NCBI GenBank assembly: GCA_017979445.1
Contig: CM030706.1
Location: 10,898,967 to 10,962,966, forward strand
Length of the DNA stretch: 64,000 bases
Direction of reading: 5' to 3'
Origin: Akebia trifoliata
Taxonomy: Eukaryota; Streptophyta; Magnoliopsida; Ranunculales; Lardizabalaceae
Made by a program: the position numbers and the translations under genes. Shown one piece after another: positions 11,197 to 22,055 of the stretch; the stretch's first letter is position 1, and every line of letters begins with the position of its first letter. The notes under the pieces are model-generated. The model saw only the letters and a program-made list of their open reading frames with translations. It was not told the origin of the DNA and ran no database searches.

Positions 11197-11440
11197 TTAT
11201 GGGGAAGTTGTTTCCCCCCACGGTTGGTTTGTTTTCCCATCAAATTTAATCAATGGTGCTTTTGCTGAGGTGAGCACATTTCTACCAAAGCCCATCTTTA
11301 GCAACGTTGAAGTGTACAGAATATCGATAGAGCTGCCGCTATCAATCAATACCCTCTTAAGAGTAAAGGTGCCCACATGGAGGATTACTACAAGTGCGTC
11401 GTAATGGGGCCTCACTACCCCTGTAAGCCATGATTTGCTC
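11197..11440 (-). pseudogene. Retropepsin-like protease of gypsy element B1
   Basis: An open stretch reads RPHYDALVVILHVG, then LKRVLIDSGSSIDILY. The LIDSGSS motif holds the catalytic aspartate (residue 25 of this frame) of the aspartic protease that processes the Gag-Pol polyprotein. Only the N-terminal half of the protease is kept, down to about GKTNQPWG. After that the sequence passes directly to the integrase tail. A near-identical, sense copy lies at 38283 in element B2, where the motif reads DKG. Confidence 0.85.
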
Positions 11441-12740
11441 TTTTTAAGGCTCTATCTACTTTGTAGGCCACTTCTTGTTGTGTAGATGTGAGCTAGGTGC
11501 TCTACTCGACGTTTTTTAACCCTTTCAGTCCTACTCTGTCCTAACCTTCTATTCTCTTATTTGAGGACAACATGTATCATTGCTACCCTTTTTTCCTGTC
11601 CTTCGACAGGTAGTTGATTAGGTCTCAGGTTCCTGTCTCGGGGTGGATTCTCCATTTGTCTTCTAGGCAGGTCCCTCAATCTGTCCTACTTTGCCAATCT
11701 CTACAAAAACCTTCTCAAAGCCTGGCATCTATTAATAGTGTGTGCCTGCACTTTCTGATACTCGTAGTATTTCTCATCCTGATTTATTTGATCCCGAGGA
11801 AGAGGTACTAGCCATTAAAAAAAAAGGCTCATTGGCAATGAACGGCAAAATCTCACTATGGGGCATAGCAAAATATGTCCCCTCTTTCCTTTGCTCTCTG
11901 TCCTGCTCGAGTGGTCTCTTTCTACTCTACTGCTGTGGCTGATGCTGTTTGCTGGGCTTCACCACAGTATGTATCACTTTGCTCCTCATGTTGAATTCTA
12001 GGGATCATTTTCCAAGTGAATATACTTTTCTGCTCTTTCGAACAAAGACAGTACATAATTCCTTGAAAGAAGTTATGGATCTACATGGCAACTTGTAGAA
12101 CCATGTCAATGCATTCCCCTGCAAATTCGAAGGGAATAATCTACACATTAGTCATTCATTTCCTTCTCACAAGGCAAACATCTGTCGAAAGTGGAAAAGA
12201 TGCTCCATCGGGTCTTTCGTTCTCGAGTAAGGGATGAAGCGTGGCGGCATGAACTTCTTCTGTATTTCTTCAATCAAGATCTCTGTTGTAAAAGGAGACT
12301 TCTAAATCCCTCGAATAGCTTGTGCTGCCACCGTGCCTATATCAGTATTCTTCATTGTCTATTTTTCCTTCTTGATCATCTCTCTGATCTCTTCTTGAGT
12401 CAGACTTATTACAGGTTCTACTCAAGTAGTTATAGTAGCAACTTTTGTTGCCTCCTCCCATGGGGATCAACAGCGGTGTACTTCCATCCATGTTCGAAGC
12501 GCAATCATCTTCAATAAAAGGCTAAGAATATCTAGTTGGGAGATCTTGTCTCGCTGGCTGCTGGTTATCAAGACGTTCCCTCAGATTCCAATTTTGTTCA
12601 ACTAAGTTGTCCATTCTCTTTCGCATCTCTTCTTGCTACTTACTAGCATTGCTAAGAGTTGAACCTCTGCGGTTGGATCCACAGGTAGGGGTGCATTGAC
12701 TTCGGTAGTTCTTGTGGATCTCACTATTGTTTCGACTGAA
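11441..12740 (-). pseudogene. Gag region of gypsy element B1, internally deleted
   Basis: In pieces on the minus strand I read EEIQKKFMPPRFIPYSRTKD and LQGNALTWFYKLPCRSITSF, the plant gypsy Gag core (RNA and capsid binding). Then, after a jump, comes a stretch matching the C-terminal Gag region of B2, and finally the lead into the protease. Compared with B2 the middle part (the counterpart of about 37510-37790, including the RF..DA...YDE helices) is absent. Many stops remain. The order LTR, primer site, gag, protease is kept, which is how I assign it. Confidence 0.7.
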
Positions 12741-12757
12741 ATCAATATGCTCCTGGT

Positions 12758-12780
12758 GTTCCCACGGACGATGCCCATTT
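12758..12780 (-). other. Primer binding site-like sequence of B1
   Basis: The minus strand reads TGGGCATCGTCCGTGGGAAC two to three bases after the LTR end. Its position is that of the tRNA primer site. It resembles the TGGCGCCGTCTGTGGGAA type of primer site in plant gypsy elements. The copy in B2 is more decayed. Confidence 0.6.
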
Positions 12781-12782
12781 TA

Positions 12783-13339
12783 TGCAGTCAGAATCTGGTA
12801 GATGACTTTGATGGATTCTGCCTCATTGATCCGAAGTCGCTCCTATCACCCTCCTCCTCGTACTGACGTGGTACATGCTAAAATCACTCCGACGCTTAAG
12901 TTAGAGAAGTAGAGGAATAGTCTAAAAGAAATGGTTAGACCCCCAATCCCTTCAAAAGATCCTTTTACTAGTGCTAACTGTATTATTTATAGATCCTGAT
13001 TGCAAATCAGGGTTTTTCCTTTTTCGGACAACGATCTTAGGATATTCCCTGATTCTGTGGATCCACTTACCAAATGAGGATCTTCTAGATTGATCATATT
13101 ATACTACAAAGATCTCCAAGATTTCTGGGATTAACGTGTGTATATCAGGATTATGGTTATTCTATGACCATGTCTATCTTGCTTGGCAGACCAGGTCTTA
13201 CTCAGTGCTATGCTGCCCTTCTAGTTAGGCTAGGCCCTACTTGAAGAACAATGCTTATATGTTGATCTGCGCTTGGTACCACTTAATCGGCTTAGACACG
13301 TGTATGACTTATATACTTACACGATTATTTCCCTCTACA
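12783..13339 (-). mobile_element. 5' LTR of gypsy element B1
   Basis: This 557-bp stretch aligns along its whole length with 36170-36743 read in the opposite direction. Both start TGTAGAGGGAAATAA and share ACCTGGTCTGCCAAG, AATCTAGAAGATC and GGATCTATAAATAA (the TATA box). Both end in CTGA...CA before the primer site. The TG...CA ends were set by comparing the two copies. No matching 3' LTR of B1 was found below 6.96 kb. Confidence 0.85.
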
Positions 13340-13489
13340 TATACTATAAAACAAAATTATTTTATTTACTAGTAAAGGATTGTAGAAAACCTAGAAAAAG
13401 TGAAGTGCGTATTATAGCATGTGAGATTCAAAAATTTCTATTCTTCCTTTTTAGGAACATTTGTGTGTAAATGTGGTCTCTATATAATG
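13340..13489. other. Spacer next to the B1 LTR
   Basis: Short AT-rich stretch, no motif recognised. Confidence 0.4.
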
Positions 13490-14455
13490 TAGAGGTAGTC
13501 GAGGTTCACATGTATTCTCTCTTGGTAGGCTTAGACGTGGAGAGTTTGCTCTTAGGCTAGTTAGTGATCACTGTTAGTCTATAATTGTCAAACAGTCGAC
13601 CATACCATTAGCTGAACTCAGTTTTGGATTCTTAGTCAATGGCCAATCTGAGCCGAATAAATGGTTTCTCAATCATGGTATGCTAAACTGACCATAAAAT
13701 TAGATAAGAACAGTGAGATTCCATATCAGAGGTTAAGTTTGAAATATTGAATTGCCATAGTCGAGGTGATTATATTGACATGTTCCATAACTCTTTTATC
13801 TACTACACTGCCATGTTTGTATTATGTATTTTTTATTTTTTTGTGATGATAGCTAAATGTAATTACTTTAAAATCATGAAAGATTATCTTCAATATGAAT
13901 TGATAGTTGATGACTATTATAATTATTTAGTACTTTTGTTTAGACATTATCTGAATATTTTATTATATCAAAACTTACATTATTTAAAATGTTCAATTTG
14001 ATTATACATTGCATCTGTGACTAGTTGTTAGAATGACGTTTTTCCTGCTGAGTAAATCCCTTGTTACTCACCCTACCATTCACCCCTTCAGATTTTTCAA
14101 TTTTTGAGGAGTTTTTCAAGGAAGTTCTTGAGGAGGATTATGTCGATGTCCTGTCGCCTCCATCGATTTGAGGATTGTTATTGGGTATTAGTAGTTGTTT
14201 ATGTTTATATTTGAGAGACTTGTACGTAATTGGAGAGTTTATGTCTTGATATTTGGTTATGGATTTATGACTATGTTAGATGATAGCTTCTGTTTACTCT
14301 ACTTTTTGGATGTCAGTTATTTTTTTGCTGTGTTATAGTTATTAATTAGGAACTATTGTCTTGTTTATGTTATTAAGGTTTGAATTCAGTTTCTCATACC
14401 TCAAGATTCTAACAGAGGAATCCTCGGATTTGTTTTGGGATTTTGGGGTGTGACA
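13490..14455 (+). mobile_element. LTR of gypsy family C (Del/Tekay-like), plus strand
   Basis: The 3' end reads TTTTGGGGTGTGACA, typical of Del/Tekay-like gypsy LTRs, and the body has the ACTCACCCTACCATTCA word usual for that group. AGTCAATGGCCAATCTGAG (about 13640) matches the minus-strand stretch near 35380, so the family is present twice. The 5' boundary is uncertain. No coding interior is attached. The frame at 13747-14001 lies inside the LTR and looks like chance. Confidence 0.6.
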
Positions 14456-15310
14456 AGAGTAATTCTTTCTAGTGAGATAATCTCCCCATATAAGTCTTTA
14501 ATAAGTCCTATAAGAGCATTTTAATTACATAGTGCAAATACTTTTACTTATTTCCATTTTCTTGTAAATTAACTTCCTAGAATAACTATTTTCCTTCTTG
14601 ATTTTATTATGGCTTAAGAACTAGAGAATAAACCATCTTTGGAGGTAATCTTCTCTTTATAAGAACATATATGCATATACAACCAGACACACCCACAAAT
14701 CCAAAATGGTTATGTGCTAAGGTGTAGGTTCCTATGACTTTATATATAACTCTAAAGCCAACAAAAATAATCCTTAAATGGATAAAACTCTCATGCCTAA
14801 GGTCTTTGGCTTCAACATGATTTTGTTCAAGTCTACATCATCTATGAACCAAGCCAACAAATAATGATTCCTAAGGGAAAATATATGTAGGAATTGAGGC
14901 CTGGGGACTCACAATGATGAAATCCAAGTAGATTTTCATCAAAATCTTAAGCTTACAAAAAAAATTAAAAAAAAAAAAAAAAATCCAACAAGCACCTACT
15001 TCTAGTTGTGGCTTGCTTATTGTTTCTTTTGTCCAATTACAAAATTAGACTATAGTTCATCTTTGGCAACCATTGAAAGTGACAAGGTTCCTAACACTTT
15101 CATTGTCCCTCAACAAAATCTCTTTACCTAGCTCTCTAGGTAGACTTATACCCTTACCATTGGAAGCGAGTCACTATTAGCCTTTTGAAAATTATTTTTG
15201 TGATGTCTATTTACACCCAAACTCCTTGATTGGTGTCAACTCCAAAAAAATCAAGTAGATGAGATCAAAATGCAAAAAAGTTTTGAATCCTCACATGTAT
15301 AACATGGGTT
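14456..15310. other. Unassigned AT-rich DNA
   Basis: I see no protein domain that I can defend on either strand. There is an A-run of about 20 bases at 14962-14983. It could be the tail of an unrecognised retroposed fragment, but no flanking duplication is obvious. Confidence 0.4.
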
Positions 15311-16200
15311 TCTTTTTTTTTTTTTTTTTATTTATAAATTTTGATAAATAAAATTATATTAAAGAAGGTGGTTGTTGAGGTAACCATCAGCGAGTACAAT
15401 GACTAAAAGACACTGAACAAAACATACAAGGAGATCTAACACTTTATACAAACTCTTTCCCCAATTAGACCAAACATCTTGGAAGAGGATACCCTTAAAC
15501 TCTACGAAAATCTAACACTAAAAAAATAAAATAAATAAGAAACCAAATATTGGCACAATTATGTTGTTAACTTCAAATTATACCAAATAAGCAATTTCCC
15601 CTATACCGCTGCCCACACAAAGAAATAAATTTCTGAGGGAACCCTAGCCTAGACACACATGGGAAGGAATTTTCATCCACTAGTGTCATGTTGTGTTTAA
15701 ATATCCTCATTGTGAACATCCCATTTCTACTACTACCCCAGAACTTCACATCATCCAAGTCCCCCACCCTTCAGGACTTTCCTCCAATAGCCCCGCCAAA
15801 GTGGTCACCACTAGAATTTCCCAATCATTTAAAGCATGTTTGAAGCCAAGGTCAAACTAATCTCACCATTTATAAGCTTTCGAAAGCAAGATATTGGAAT
15901 ATTTTCCTTTTTTAGAATTTAAAAAATAAAAAAGTAAAAGATAAGGGAAATGTTCATTTAGAGGAGCATCCACTCACCAAACATCTTCCCAAAACCTTAT
16001 TTTGTCACCTTTTCCAATTATGAATTTTACCCTTTTTTTGAAGGTAGGAAAAACCCAAAGAACGCTCCTCCAGATACCGCAACCATTCGTCTTCCCACCC
16101 TCTCACCCAAAATTTTCTTCCCCAAAGTTAGCTTGGATAACTCTTTGCTAGAGACCATCTCTTTCCACCCTAAATATCCAAAGTCACTTACCAAACAAAG
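15311..16200 (-). pseudogene. LINE (L1-type) 3' part with poly(A) tail
   Basis: Minus-strand reading gives GKGDKIRFWEDVW then PLNEHFPLI (about 16020-15950), the plant LINE segment downstream of reverse transcriptase. A second stretch, 15767-15573, reads VKFWGSSRNGMFTMRIF and FPQKFISLCGQRYRGN, fitting the zf-RVT domain that ends plant L1 ORF2. The T-run at 15311-15329 is the poly(A) tail of the insertion. Several frameshifts are present. The endonuclease and RT core are missing, as in the usual 5'-truncated LINE. Confidence 0.75.
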
Positions 16201-16799
16201 ATGTAAAATAAAATTATTATGATAGTGACATAGATTTTATACCAACTAACAAAGAAGAAAATTAGAAAAATGTTAACGATCCAAAATTATCCAACTCGAC
16301 CCAACCCGAATCAAGCCATTTTAGTCAAGTCGGGTTGGATTCAAATTAAATGAAAGTGAAAGTGAAATGGATATGGTTTTATCTAATAGGATCTGAATTA
16401 TACAAAAAAAATCTGGATCTGAATATGGATAAAACTCATATTCAGCCTGGGTCCGACCCATTTTAAGCCCTAGGCAAACTAGTTATAATGAGAGTTTTAA
16501 ATCTGGGCTTGACATCCCCTCTTGTTTGTGGGGGAGATTGAGTCGTCTCACAGAAGTCATCCAATCTCGAATGAGATATATCAATTAACTCGATTTATAA
16601 TATTTATCAATATGTATTTATATGATAATAATTATATTTTCTTTTATAAAATTAGGTAGATTAGAAGATACTTTGTCACAAGAACACATTTAAATCTAGA
16701 TAAAAAATCAATTACTTAAGTAAAAAAAAAACAAAATTTAGATTAAAGTTTTGCTGACTAGGCCGATCGAGTCATCTTGTGGTCTAACGTGACAATGTG
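16201..16799. other. Unassigned AT-rich DNA
   Basis: No domain was recognised. The related words ACTCGACCCAACCCGAATC and AGTCGGGTTGGATTC occur close together at 16290-16340, but I cannot assign them to an element. Confidence 0.4.
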
Positions 16800-17022
16800 T
16801 GAGATGTTTTTTCATATTGATAAGCTAGGGTTGAAGGGACCTCTCAAAGGCAAAAGCAATTACATACGGCTTTAGTTACATGATAGATCACAACTCAAAA
16901 TATTCTACAAACTGGAGGGAAGCTCATTTACATTCCCAAAAAATTTGCTAGCTTTTTAGGAGGACTGAAGTCTCGCAAGAAAATCTGCCGTCTAATTTGC
17001 TTCCATCCAAAAAATTTCAGAG
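16800..17022 (-). pseudogene. LINE RNase H-like fragment (RVT_3)
   Basis: Minus strand: FWMEANQTADFLARLQSS. The A(N)..ADFLA motif marks the end of the RNase H-like domain carried at the C-terminus of many plant LINEs. A second, longer copy lies at 19150-19690. The fragment is cut on its upstream side by the LTR-like block beginning at 17023, and the zf-RVT fragment at 18220-18830 may have belonged to the same insertion. Confidence 0.65.
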
Positions 17023-17640
17023 TGTTGTAGGGTAATTTGGTCCTACCCCATTTGGTGTCTGAAATAGACACAAATTTAACCAAGAAATAGAGTACAACCA
17101 AGATCAATGCAAGATAATTGAAGAGTAGAGGATTATCAACAAGAATCAGAAGAACATGACGAAAAAAATGTATGGTGACAAATAGTGAATGTTCGTCACT
17201 ATATTGACAGAACTTAACTCTATGGGAAATTTTGTATTTTTAGATGGATTTCTCTGTAACAAATTCTCCTATAACTCTATAAATAAGGGGGTCTTAAAAG
17301 AAGAGGGGGTTGTTTTTACGTCTCTCATTTTAGTTCTCCTTTAGAGAGAGAGAGAGAGAGAGAAGAGAACTTAAGGTTCTATAGAGTTTCATTCCTCGGA
17401 AAAAAAAGATGAAATAGAAAGAGAAGGAGTCCCCTCTCACCATGAGAGAGAACTCCGATTGATGAAGCTTCAAAACTGTAAATCTTCCCTTTTATTTTTG
17501 ATTTCTTAATAAAATTTCAGATTTTTTTGCATTTGTTCTTGTTTCTTGTTCTCCAAGTTTCTATTTTATTGGTTTTCTTGTTTTCTTGTTCTTCAAGTTA
17601 CAATAAATAGAAATTTCAGGTCTAAAACCTGATCCAACCA
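17023..17640 (+). mobile_element. LTR-like block with TATA box and poly(A) signal
   Basis: It starts TGTTGTAGGG exactly where the LINE match stops. It holds TATAAATA at 17278-17285, then a GA microsatellite (17343-17363) and AATAAAATTTCAG at about 17506, the order expected for U3-R-U5. The 3' end is not certain, and no primer site or coding interior was recognised. A solo LTR interrupting the LINE is the simplest reading. Confidence 0.45.
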
Positions 17641-18219
17641 CCTCATCATGTTGAGGTTGAATTCTTGATCCATTGTCTTCATGATGGGAACAAGAGGATG
17701 AACTCAAGTTAAATGTCTCCCTCCATGGCCCCAAATCAATTTGTCGCTTCAAAATGGCCTGATTCGGATAAAACCTTTGGAGGGGGAACTAAGGAGATGT
17801 TCTCCAATCCAAGGGAGAGAGTCTTAATGCTTTTAGTAGTCAAATGTATCTCCAAAAAGGTTCTATTTTTTATGTATACAATTGATTGCATATGAGTTGT
17901 CCGAGCTAATAACAATCCTTAGGCAGTTTTTTTTATTGAACTTGTGGGATTCATAGACTTCAACCAATTCAATGTTGGTAATGTTTGTTGCATTGTAGCC
18001 ATTGCATCCGCCGATTATGAAGACGCCATCTGAATCTCGGCCAAGAAACCAATACCCTCCACCATATGAATATAAAAACCCATCACACTAACTTTTATAC
18101 TACCTGGGGGAAGGCAACTCCATAATAGAGAAATCCAATGGTGTTGAGATAAGGCAAATGGACAATCCCAATTTTACATAATCCCGCTGCTAGTATTCAG
18201 AGGATTTTCTTCTATGGCT
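17641..18219 (-). other. Probable decayed LINE sequence
   Basis: It lies between two pieces of minus-strand LINE. No motif is clear enough to place. The minus frame at 17561-17752 overlaps the LTR-like block and has no family resemblance. Confidence 0.3.
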
Positions 18220-18830
18220 TGATTTTCAAAAATATGTCGGATGTCTACTTTGATTATCTTGAGAAGGCTTTCCTTTAGCAATTAAGAGTTATGAAATACT
18301 CTCATATTTCTCTCTCGCCACAGATGATATATAAAAGTGCAAAATGCAAGGGAAAGCATGTTGTAAATAGGTTTACAAGGGAGTTTAATTCCCATTAAAA
18401 CTTGAAGCTCATCTGTTATTGAACCAACCCACACTCTAGCAACATCAAATTGGGCTAGAATATAGTGCCACAGCCAAGAGCTGTAAGGAAGTTGCGGAAA
18501 ATATGGTCATTGTCTTCTCTTGCATTCCTACGTAGGAAACAAATGGAGGTTAATGCGAGTCCTCTCTTCTGGAGATTGTCCAAGGTAAGCAGTCTGCTGT
18601 GTATGGTCAACCAAGATATGAAAGAGTATATCTAAGAATCCTTATAGGATTCCATATAATATTTTCCAAGCAACTTTATCTCCCGGGAGTAGATATAGTA
18701 TACCAAACACTTCTGAAATTGGGCAGCCCGTTCTCAGTTGGAGTCCAAACACATCGGTTCTTAATCTCCCACTCTAGTAAAGGGTGGTTATTAACTTGAG
18801 CAAGATCTCCATCTTATCTTGTATGAGATG
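18220..18830 (-). pseudogene. LINE zf-RVT fragment
   Basis: Minus strand: LLTLDNLQKRGLALTSICF then NAREDNDHIFRNF. This is the zf-RVT signature (GRL.T.D.L..RG......C..C....E..DHLFF.C) that follows the RT of plant L1 elements. Stops and frameshifts are present, and the first Cys pair is partly lost. The RT core upstream is absent. Confidence 0.75.
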
Positions 18831-19149
18831 TTACACATTGATTTCTACATTGTTTGTAAGCAATACCGAGATGACTCGGGCAAGATCTTAGTCATGGATG
18901 AGACTTGAAACCGTGGTTGTAATCGATTCAACATTATAATTAAATAAATGTATTTTTAAATTATTAGAAAAAATGACTTTTTTACATTTATAAATTGAAT
19001 TAACAAAAACTAAAATCACGAAATCTCATTTTGTATTGATCACATTATAGATTTGAACTCTTAAATATCAATTTTACTGAAATATTTTTATTAATAAGGT
19101 CAGAGAACTTCTATTGTCACACCACCTATTTCTTATAATAAAACAAAAC
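18831..19149. other. AT-rich spacer between LINE fragments
   Basis: I see nothing coding here. Confidence 0.4.
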
Positions 19150-19690
19150 AAATCAATCTCTCTTTTTTAATCCATAAGCTGGGATTAACGGGCCCCACCC
19201 TGATTACAAAAGCTCAACGTCAATAATTACAGCATAAATCTTCAATCATGATTCATGTTACCTCCTTATCCATGCAAGATGCATCCTCAGTTACAAACAA
19301 ACCCTCTCCTAACGATCTTAACTTTGCAAGAAAATCCGCTGCTCTATTAGATTCATGCCAAAAAAATTCAAAACTACAAGTCAAGAATGTGTCGCTAATT
19401 GCTTAATTTCTTTGATATTTTCCGTGTACTTTAAGAGGCTTGAATCTGCTTCTTGATACATCTGATTACATAAAGAGAGCTGAGTTCAACACAATATGAT
19501 TAGAACCCTTCGATCGAGTAAAAGTTAAAGCGACCAAGATTGCATTTAACTCTATAGAGATAATATCCGTGACATCAGTGTTACTCCATCCTGCAAAAAC
19601 TAAATTCCTTGAAGATTTTCTAGCAATGAAATCCAGCCCCCCTCCATTAACGTTTAGTGATCCGTCGTTATTAAGCTTTCAAATTCCCTC
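19150..19690 (-). pseudogene. LINE RNase H-like domain (RVT_3)
   Basis: Minus strand: NGGGLDFIARKSSRNLVFAG, then SIELNAILVALTFTRSKGSN and finally ESNRAADFLAKLRS. This is the order of the RVT_3 domain of plant LINEs: glycine-rich first strand, central helix with E.NA...AL, final ADFLAK. The starting Asp of the domain is not clear and there are a few stops. It is a fuller copy of the piece at 16800-17022. Confidence 0.75.
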
Positions 19691-19744
19691 ATCTGGACAT
19701 ATCCAAAAAAAGTGCTAGAATGACTATAAAATTTATTCTGTTTC

Positions 19745-20095
19745 ACAGTGCTGAAAGCCATATATATGTTTTTCATTCGTATCTTGACGAAAAACATCTA
19801 TGATTCTGTACACACACCCATGTCAGCAAAGTGTGAAGCAGAGTGAATTTCAAAATCACTCTAGCAGAACCATAGATGCTTTTTACTAGTATCCTGATGA
19901 AAATCATATATGGCTCCATACACACATCCACGTTAGCAAAGTGGGAAAGAAGTAAATTTCAAAGTCGCTCCAGAGAACCATAAATGCTTTTCATTGATAT
20001 CTCGATGAAAAACATCTATGATTCCATACACACATCCAAGTCATCAAAGTGTGAAATAGAGTGAATTTGAAATTCACTCAACATTTCCAGAAGAA
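19745..20095. repeat. Three tandem copies of a unit of about 110-120 bp
   Basis: Units begin at about 19757, 19870 and 19977. Each runs CCATA.ATG.TTTT then GATGAAAA.CAT, CCATACACACATCCA, AGCAAAGTG and AATTTCAAA.TC.CTC. The copies differ at many positions, so the duplication is old. It adjoins the LINE RNase H fragment. Confidence 0.8.
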
Positions 20096-20204
20096 TAATA
20101 GATGTTAAAATAGTAATTGCTACTATGGCAAGGACATAAAAGGAATTGAAAAATGATATGAGAACAGAAATGCTCCGAAAATTCTTTTCGTTTCTAGTAG
20201 ACGA

Positions 20205-20579
20205 AGATTAGAATTAGGATTCGTGTGGGGGTGAGTATCTTAGTTCTATAGGGATTGTAGTAATCTACCACAATCTCATTTGAATCCTACTTAATCTTTA
20301 GTATTCCCCCTTATATATTTGGGTATTGGGTTGTAATCTGTATTGATTATTCTTGGTAATCCAATTGTGGAATTTGGTGAGATTTGAGTGTGAGGTATAT
20401 TATAAACACCCATGTACATTATTTTTCTTTATCTTAGTGAAGAAGAAAGTTTTGTTCTTCTGCCCCATGGACGTAGGCAATCTTGTCGAACCACGTAATC
20501 TTTGTTTTGTGTGATAACTTAACTTTTCTTCCAAATATTTCTTTCTTCTTTAGATTTTTTTCACTGTATGTTCATAACA
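20205..20579 (+). mobile_element. LTR of a Ty1/copia element
   Basis: It ends TTCATAACA directly before a methionine tRNA-type primer site. The body contains GGGTTGTAATCTG and the weak TATA-like word GTATATTATAAACACC. The 5' boundary near TTAGAATTAGGATTCG is approximate. Only the start of gag follows before the sequence switches to a gypsy element. Confidence 0.7.
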
Positions 20580-20581
20580 TC

Positions 20582-20593
20582 TGGTATCATAGC
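20582..20593 (+). other. Primer binding site, copia type
   Basis: TGGTATCATAGC differs by one base from TGGTATCAGAGC, the initiator methionine tRNA primer site of copia elements. It lies two bases after the LTR end. Confidence 0.85.
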
Positions 20594-20655
20594 ACAAGTA
20601 ATTGGTGCTTTACATTTGCTTTATATTTTTGGAATGGTTTGTGTTGCAAATCTCC

Positions 20656-21050
20656 ATGGCAAGTTCTATGAAATTCGAGGTGCAAAAATTTAATGGTTCC
20701 AACTATGATTTATGGAAGTTGAGATGCGCGGTTCTCTTGAAGGAAGATTGTGTAAAAGTGATAAAAGGTAAGGAAAATAAGCTCATGAAAGGTGAAGTTT
20801 TTGATAAAAAAAGATCAGTTAACTATAACAAATCTTTTTCTTGCACTTGACAATTCTATTTTATTCAATGTATCCGATCAAACCATGACAAAATATTTGT
20901 GTGATAAATTGAAGAATCTCTACGAAGGAAAATTTATGTCAAATAGGATTATCTCCAAAGACAGCTGAAGGCACCAGAGTCAGATGAAAAGGTCTGAATA
21001 TTATTGGGAAGAATTTAATACATAAGTAGGTTCATAGCACAACTCACCAC
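20656..21050 (+). pseudogene. Copia gag, N-terminal fragment
   Basis: The ATG at 20656 gives MASSMKFEVQKFNGSNYDLW, the characteristic start of copia Gag (FNG.NY..W). It forms the RNA-binding capsid protein in intact elements. After residue 65 a stop and frameshifts follow, with the related stretch TKYLCDKLKNLYEG at about 20890. The homology ends near 21050, where gypsy RNase H sequence begins without a spacer. About one third of a usual gag remains. Confidence 0.75.
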
Positions 21051-21056
21051 TATCTA

Positions 21057-21830
21057 TAAACCAATTTTCAAACTTCTTAGAAAGAACATTCTGAAAGAGT
21101 GGAACAATGATTGTCAAGAGGCTTTTGATAGATAAAGCAACTATTGCTCAATCTTCCAGTCTTAGTCCTCCAGTTTCAGACTGCCCACTTTTGTTGTATC
21201 TATCAGTTAAGGAAAATTCACTGGGTTTCATACTGGAACAACAAGACGAGTCAGGCAAAAAAGAAAAAATGATATATTATGTCAGTAAAAAATTCATTGA
21301 TTACAAAATAAGGTATTCACCATTAGAAAAGACTTCTTGTGCCCTGGTCTAGGTTTCACAACAATTGCACTACTCTCTTATGAGATTTTCAACACTTTTA
21401 ATCATAAGGATGGATCCGCTTAAGTACTTATTTGAAAAAACCAACTCTTACTAGTTGAATTGTAAGATAGAAAATGTCACTATCAAAATTTGATATTACA
21501 CATATGTTACCTAAAAATCCATTAAAGGCCAAGCTAACATAGACCATTTAGCTGAGCATCCACTTCCAGACTGTGAACTCTTCGGAACCAACTTCCAAGA
21601 TGAAACCCTTTTGTTTTTAGCAAATGTACAAAAGAAGAATATCCAGCTTGGAAACTGTATTTTGATGGAGTAGTCAACCAAAAAGACAATGGCATAAGAG
21701 TTGTACTTTTCAGTCAAGAAGGTGTTTATTTTCTAATCGTAGTCACACTTAGGTTTGAATGGTATAACAATGAAGCATGCATTGTCGGTTTAGAAGTACA
21801 AGCAATTTTTACATAAAAGAGTTAAAAGTA
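21057..21830 (+). pseudogene. Ty3/gypsy RNase H region fragment
   Basis: Reads KPIFKLLRKN, EWNNDCQEAF, then an open frame with LLLYLSVKENSLGFILEQQD, IYYVSKKFIDYKIRYSPLEK and CALV, then RMDPLKYLFEK and KGQANIDHLAEHPL. This is the end of RT and the RNase H of a gypsy Pol: LYL....GAVL.Q, YYLSKKF...E.RYSPLEK, and KG.ALADFLA. It removes the RNA strand during reverse transcription. A further stretch (WKLYFDG-like, about 21650) may be the second RNase H domain found in Tat elements. Frameshifts separate these parts. It is joined at its 5' side to copia gag. Confidence 0.8.
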
Positions 21831-21889
21831 TTCAACGACTAAAGCATGGTCATTTATCGATAGACAAGAGCATGGTTGTGGGTTACCCT

Positions 21890-22055
21890 AGGCCAGGTAA
21901 AAATTTATGCATTTTTCTTCAAAAATGTTCTTCAGGTCTGTGGCTTCTCGAAAATGGGGTTTTTGAACCCTTTTAAAATTTCCTTAGGTCAAGCCCCTTT
22001 TTCGAAAGGTTTTTAGTGCTCTCGGGCTTGGCCTAGGCAAAAATGGGGTGTCTAC
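21890..22055 (-). mobile_element. 5' terminal fragment of a gypsy LTR, minus strand
   Basis: Read on the minus strand from 22055 it begins TGTGTAGACACCCCATTTTT, the wording that starts the LTRs of family G, but then diverges into GCCTAGGCCAAGCCCGAG. I take it as the first about 165 bp of an LTR of a different family with a similar start. It separates two RNase H fragments. Confidence 0.45.

Noticed and set aside
13747..14001. 84-codon frame rich in Tyr, Phe, Leu
   Set aside because: Lies inside a family C LTR. The composition reflects AT-richness, and no motif was seen.
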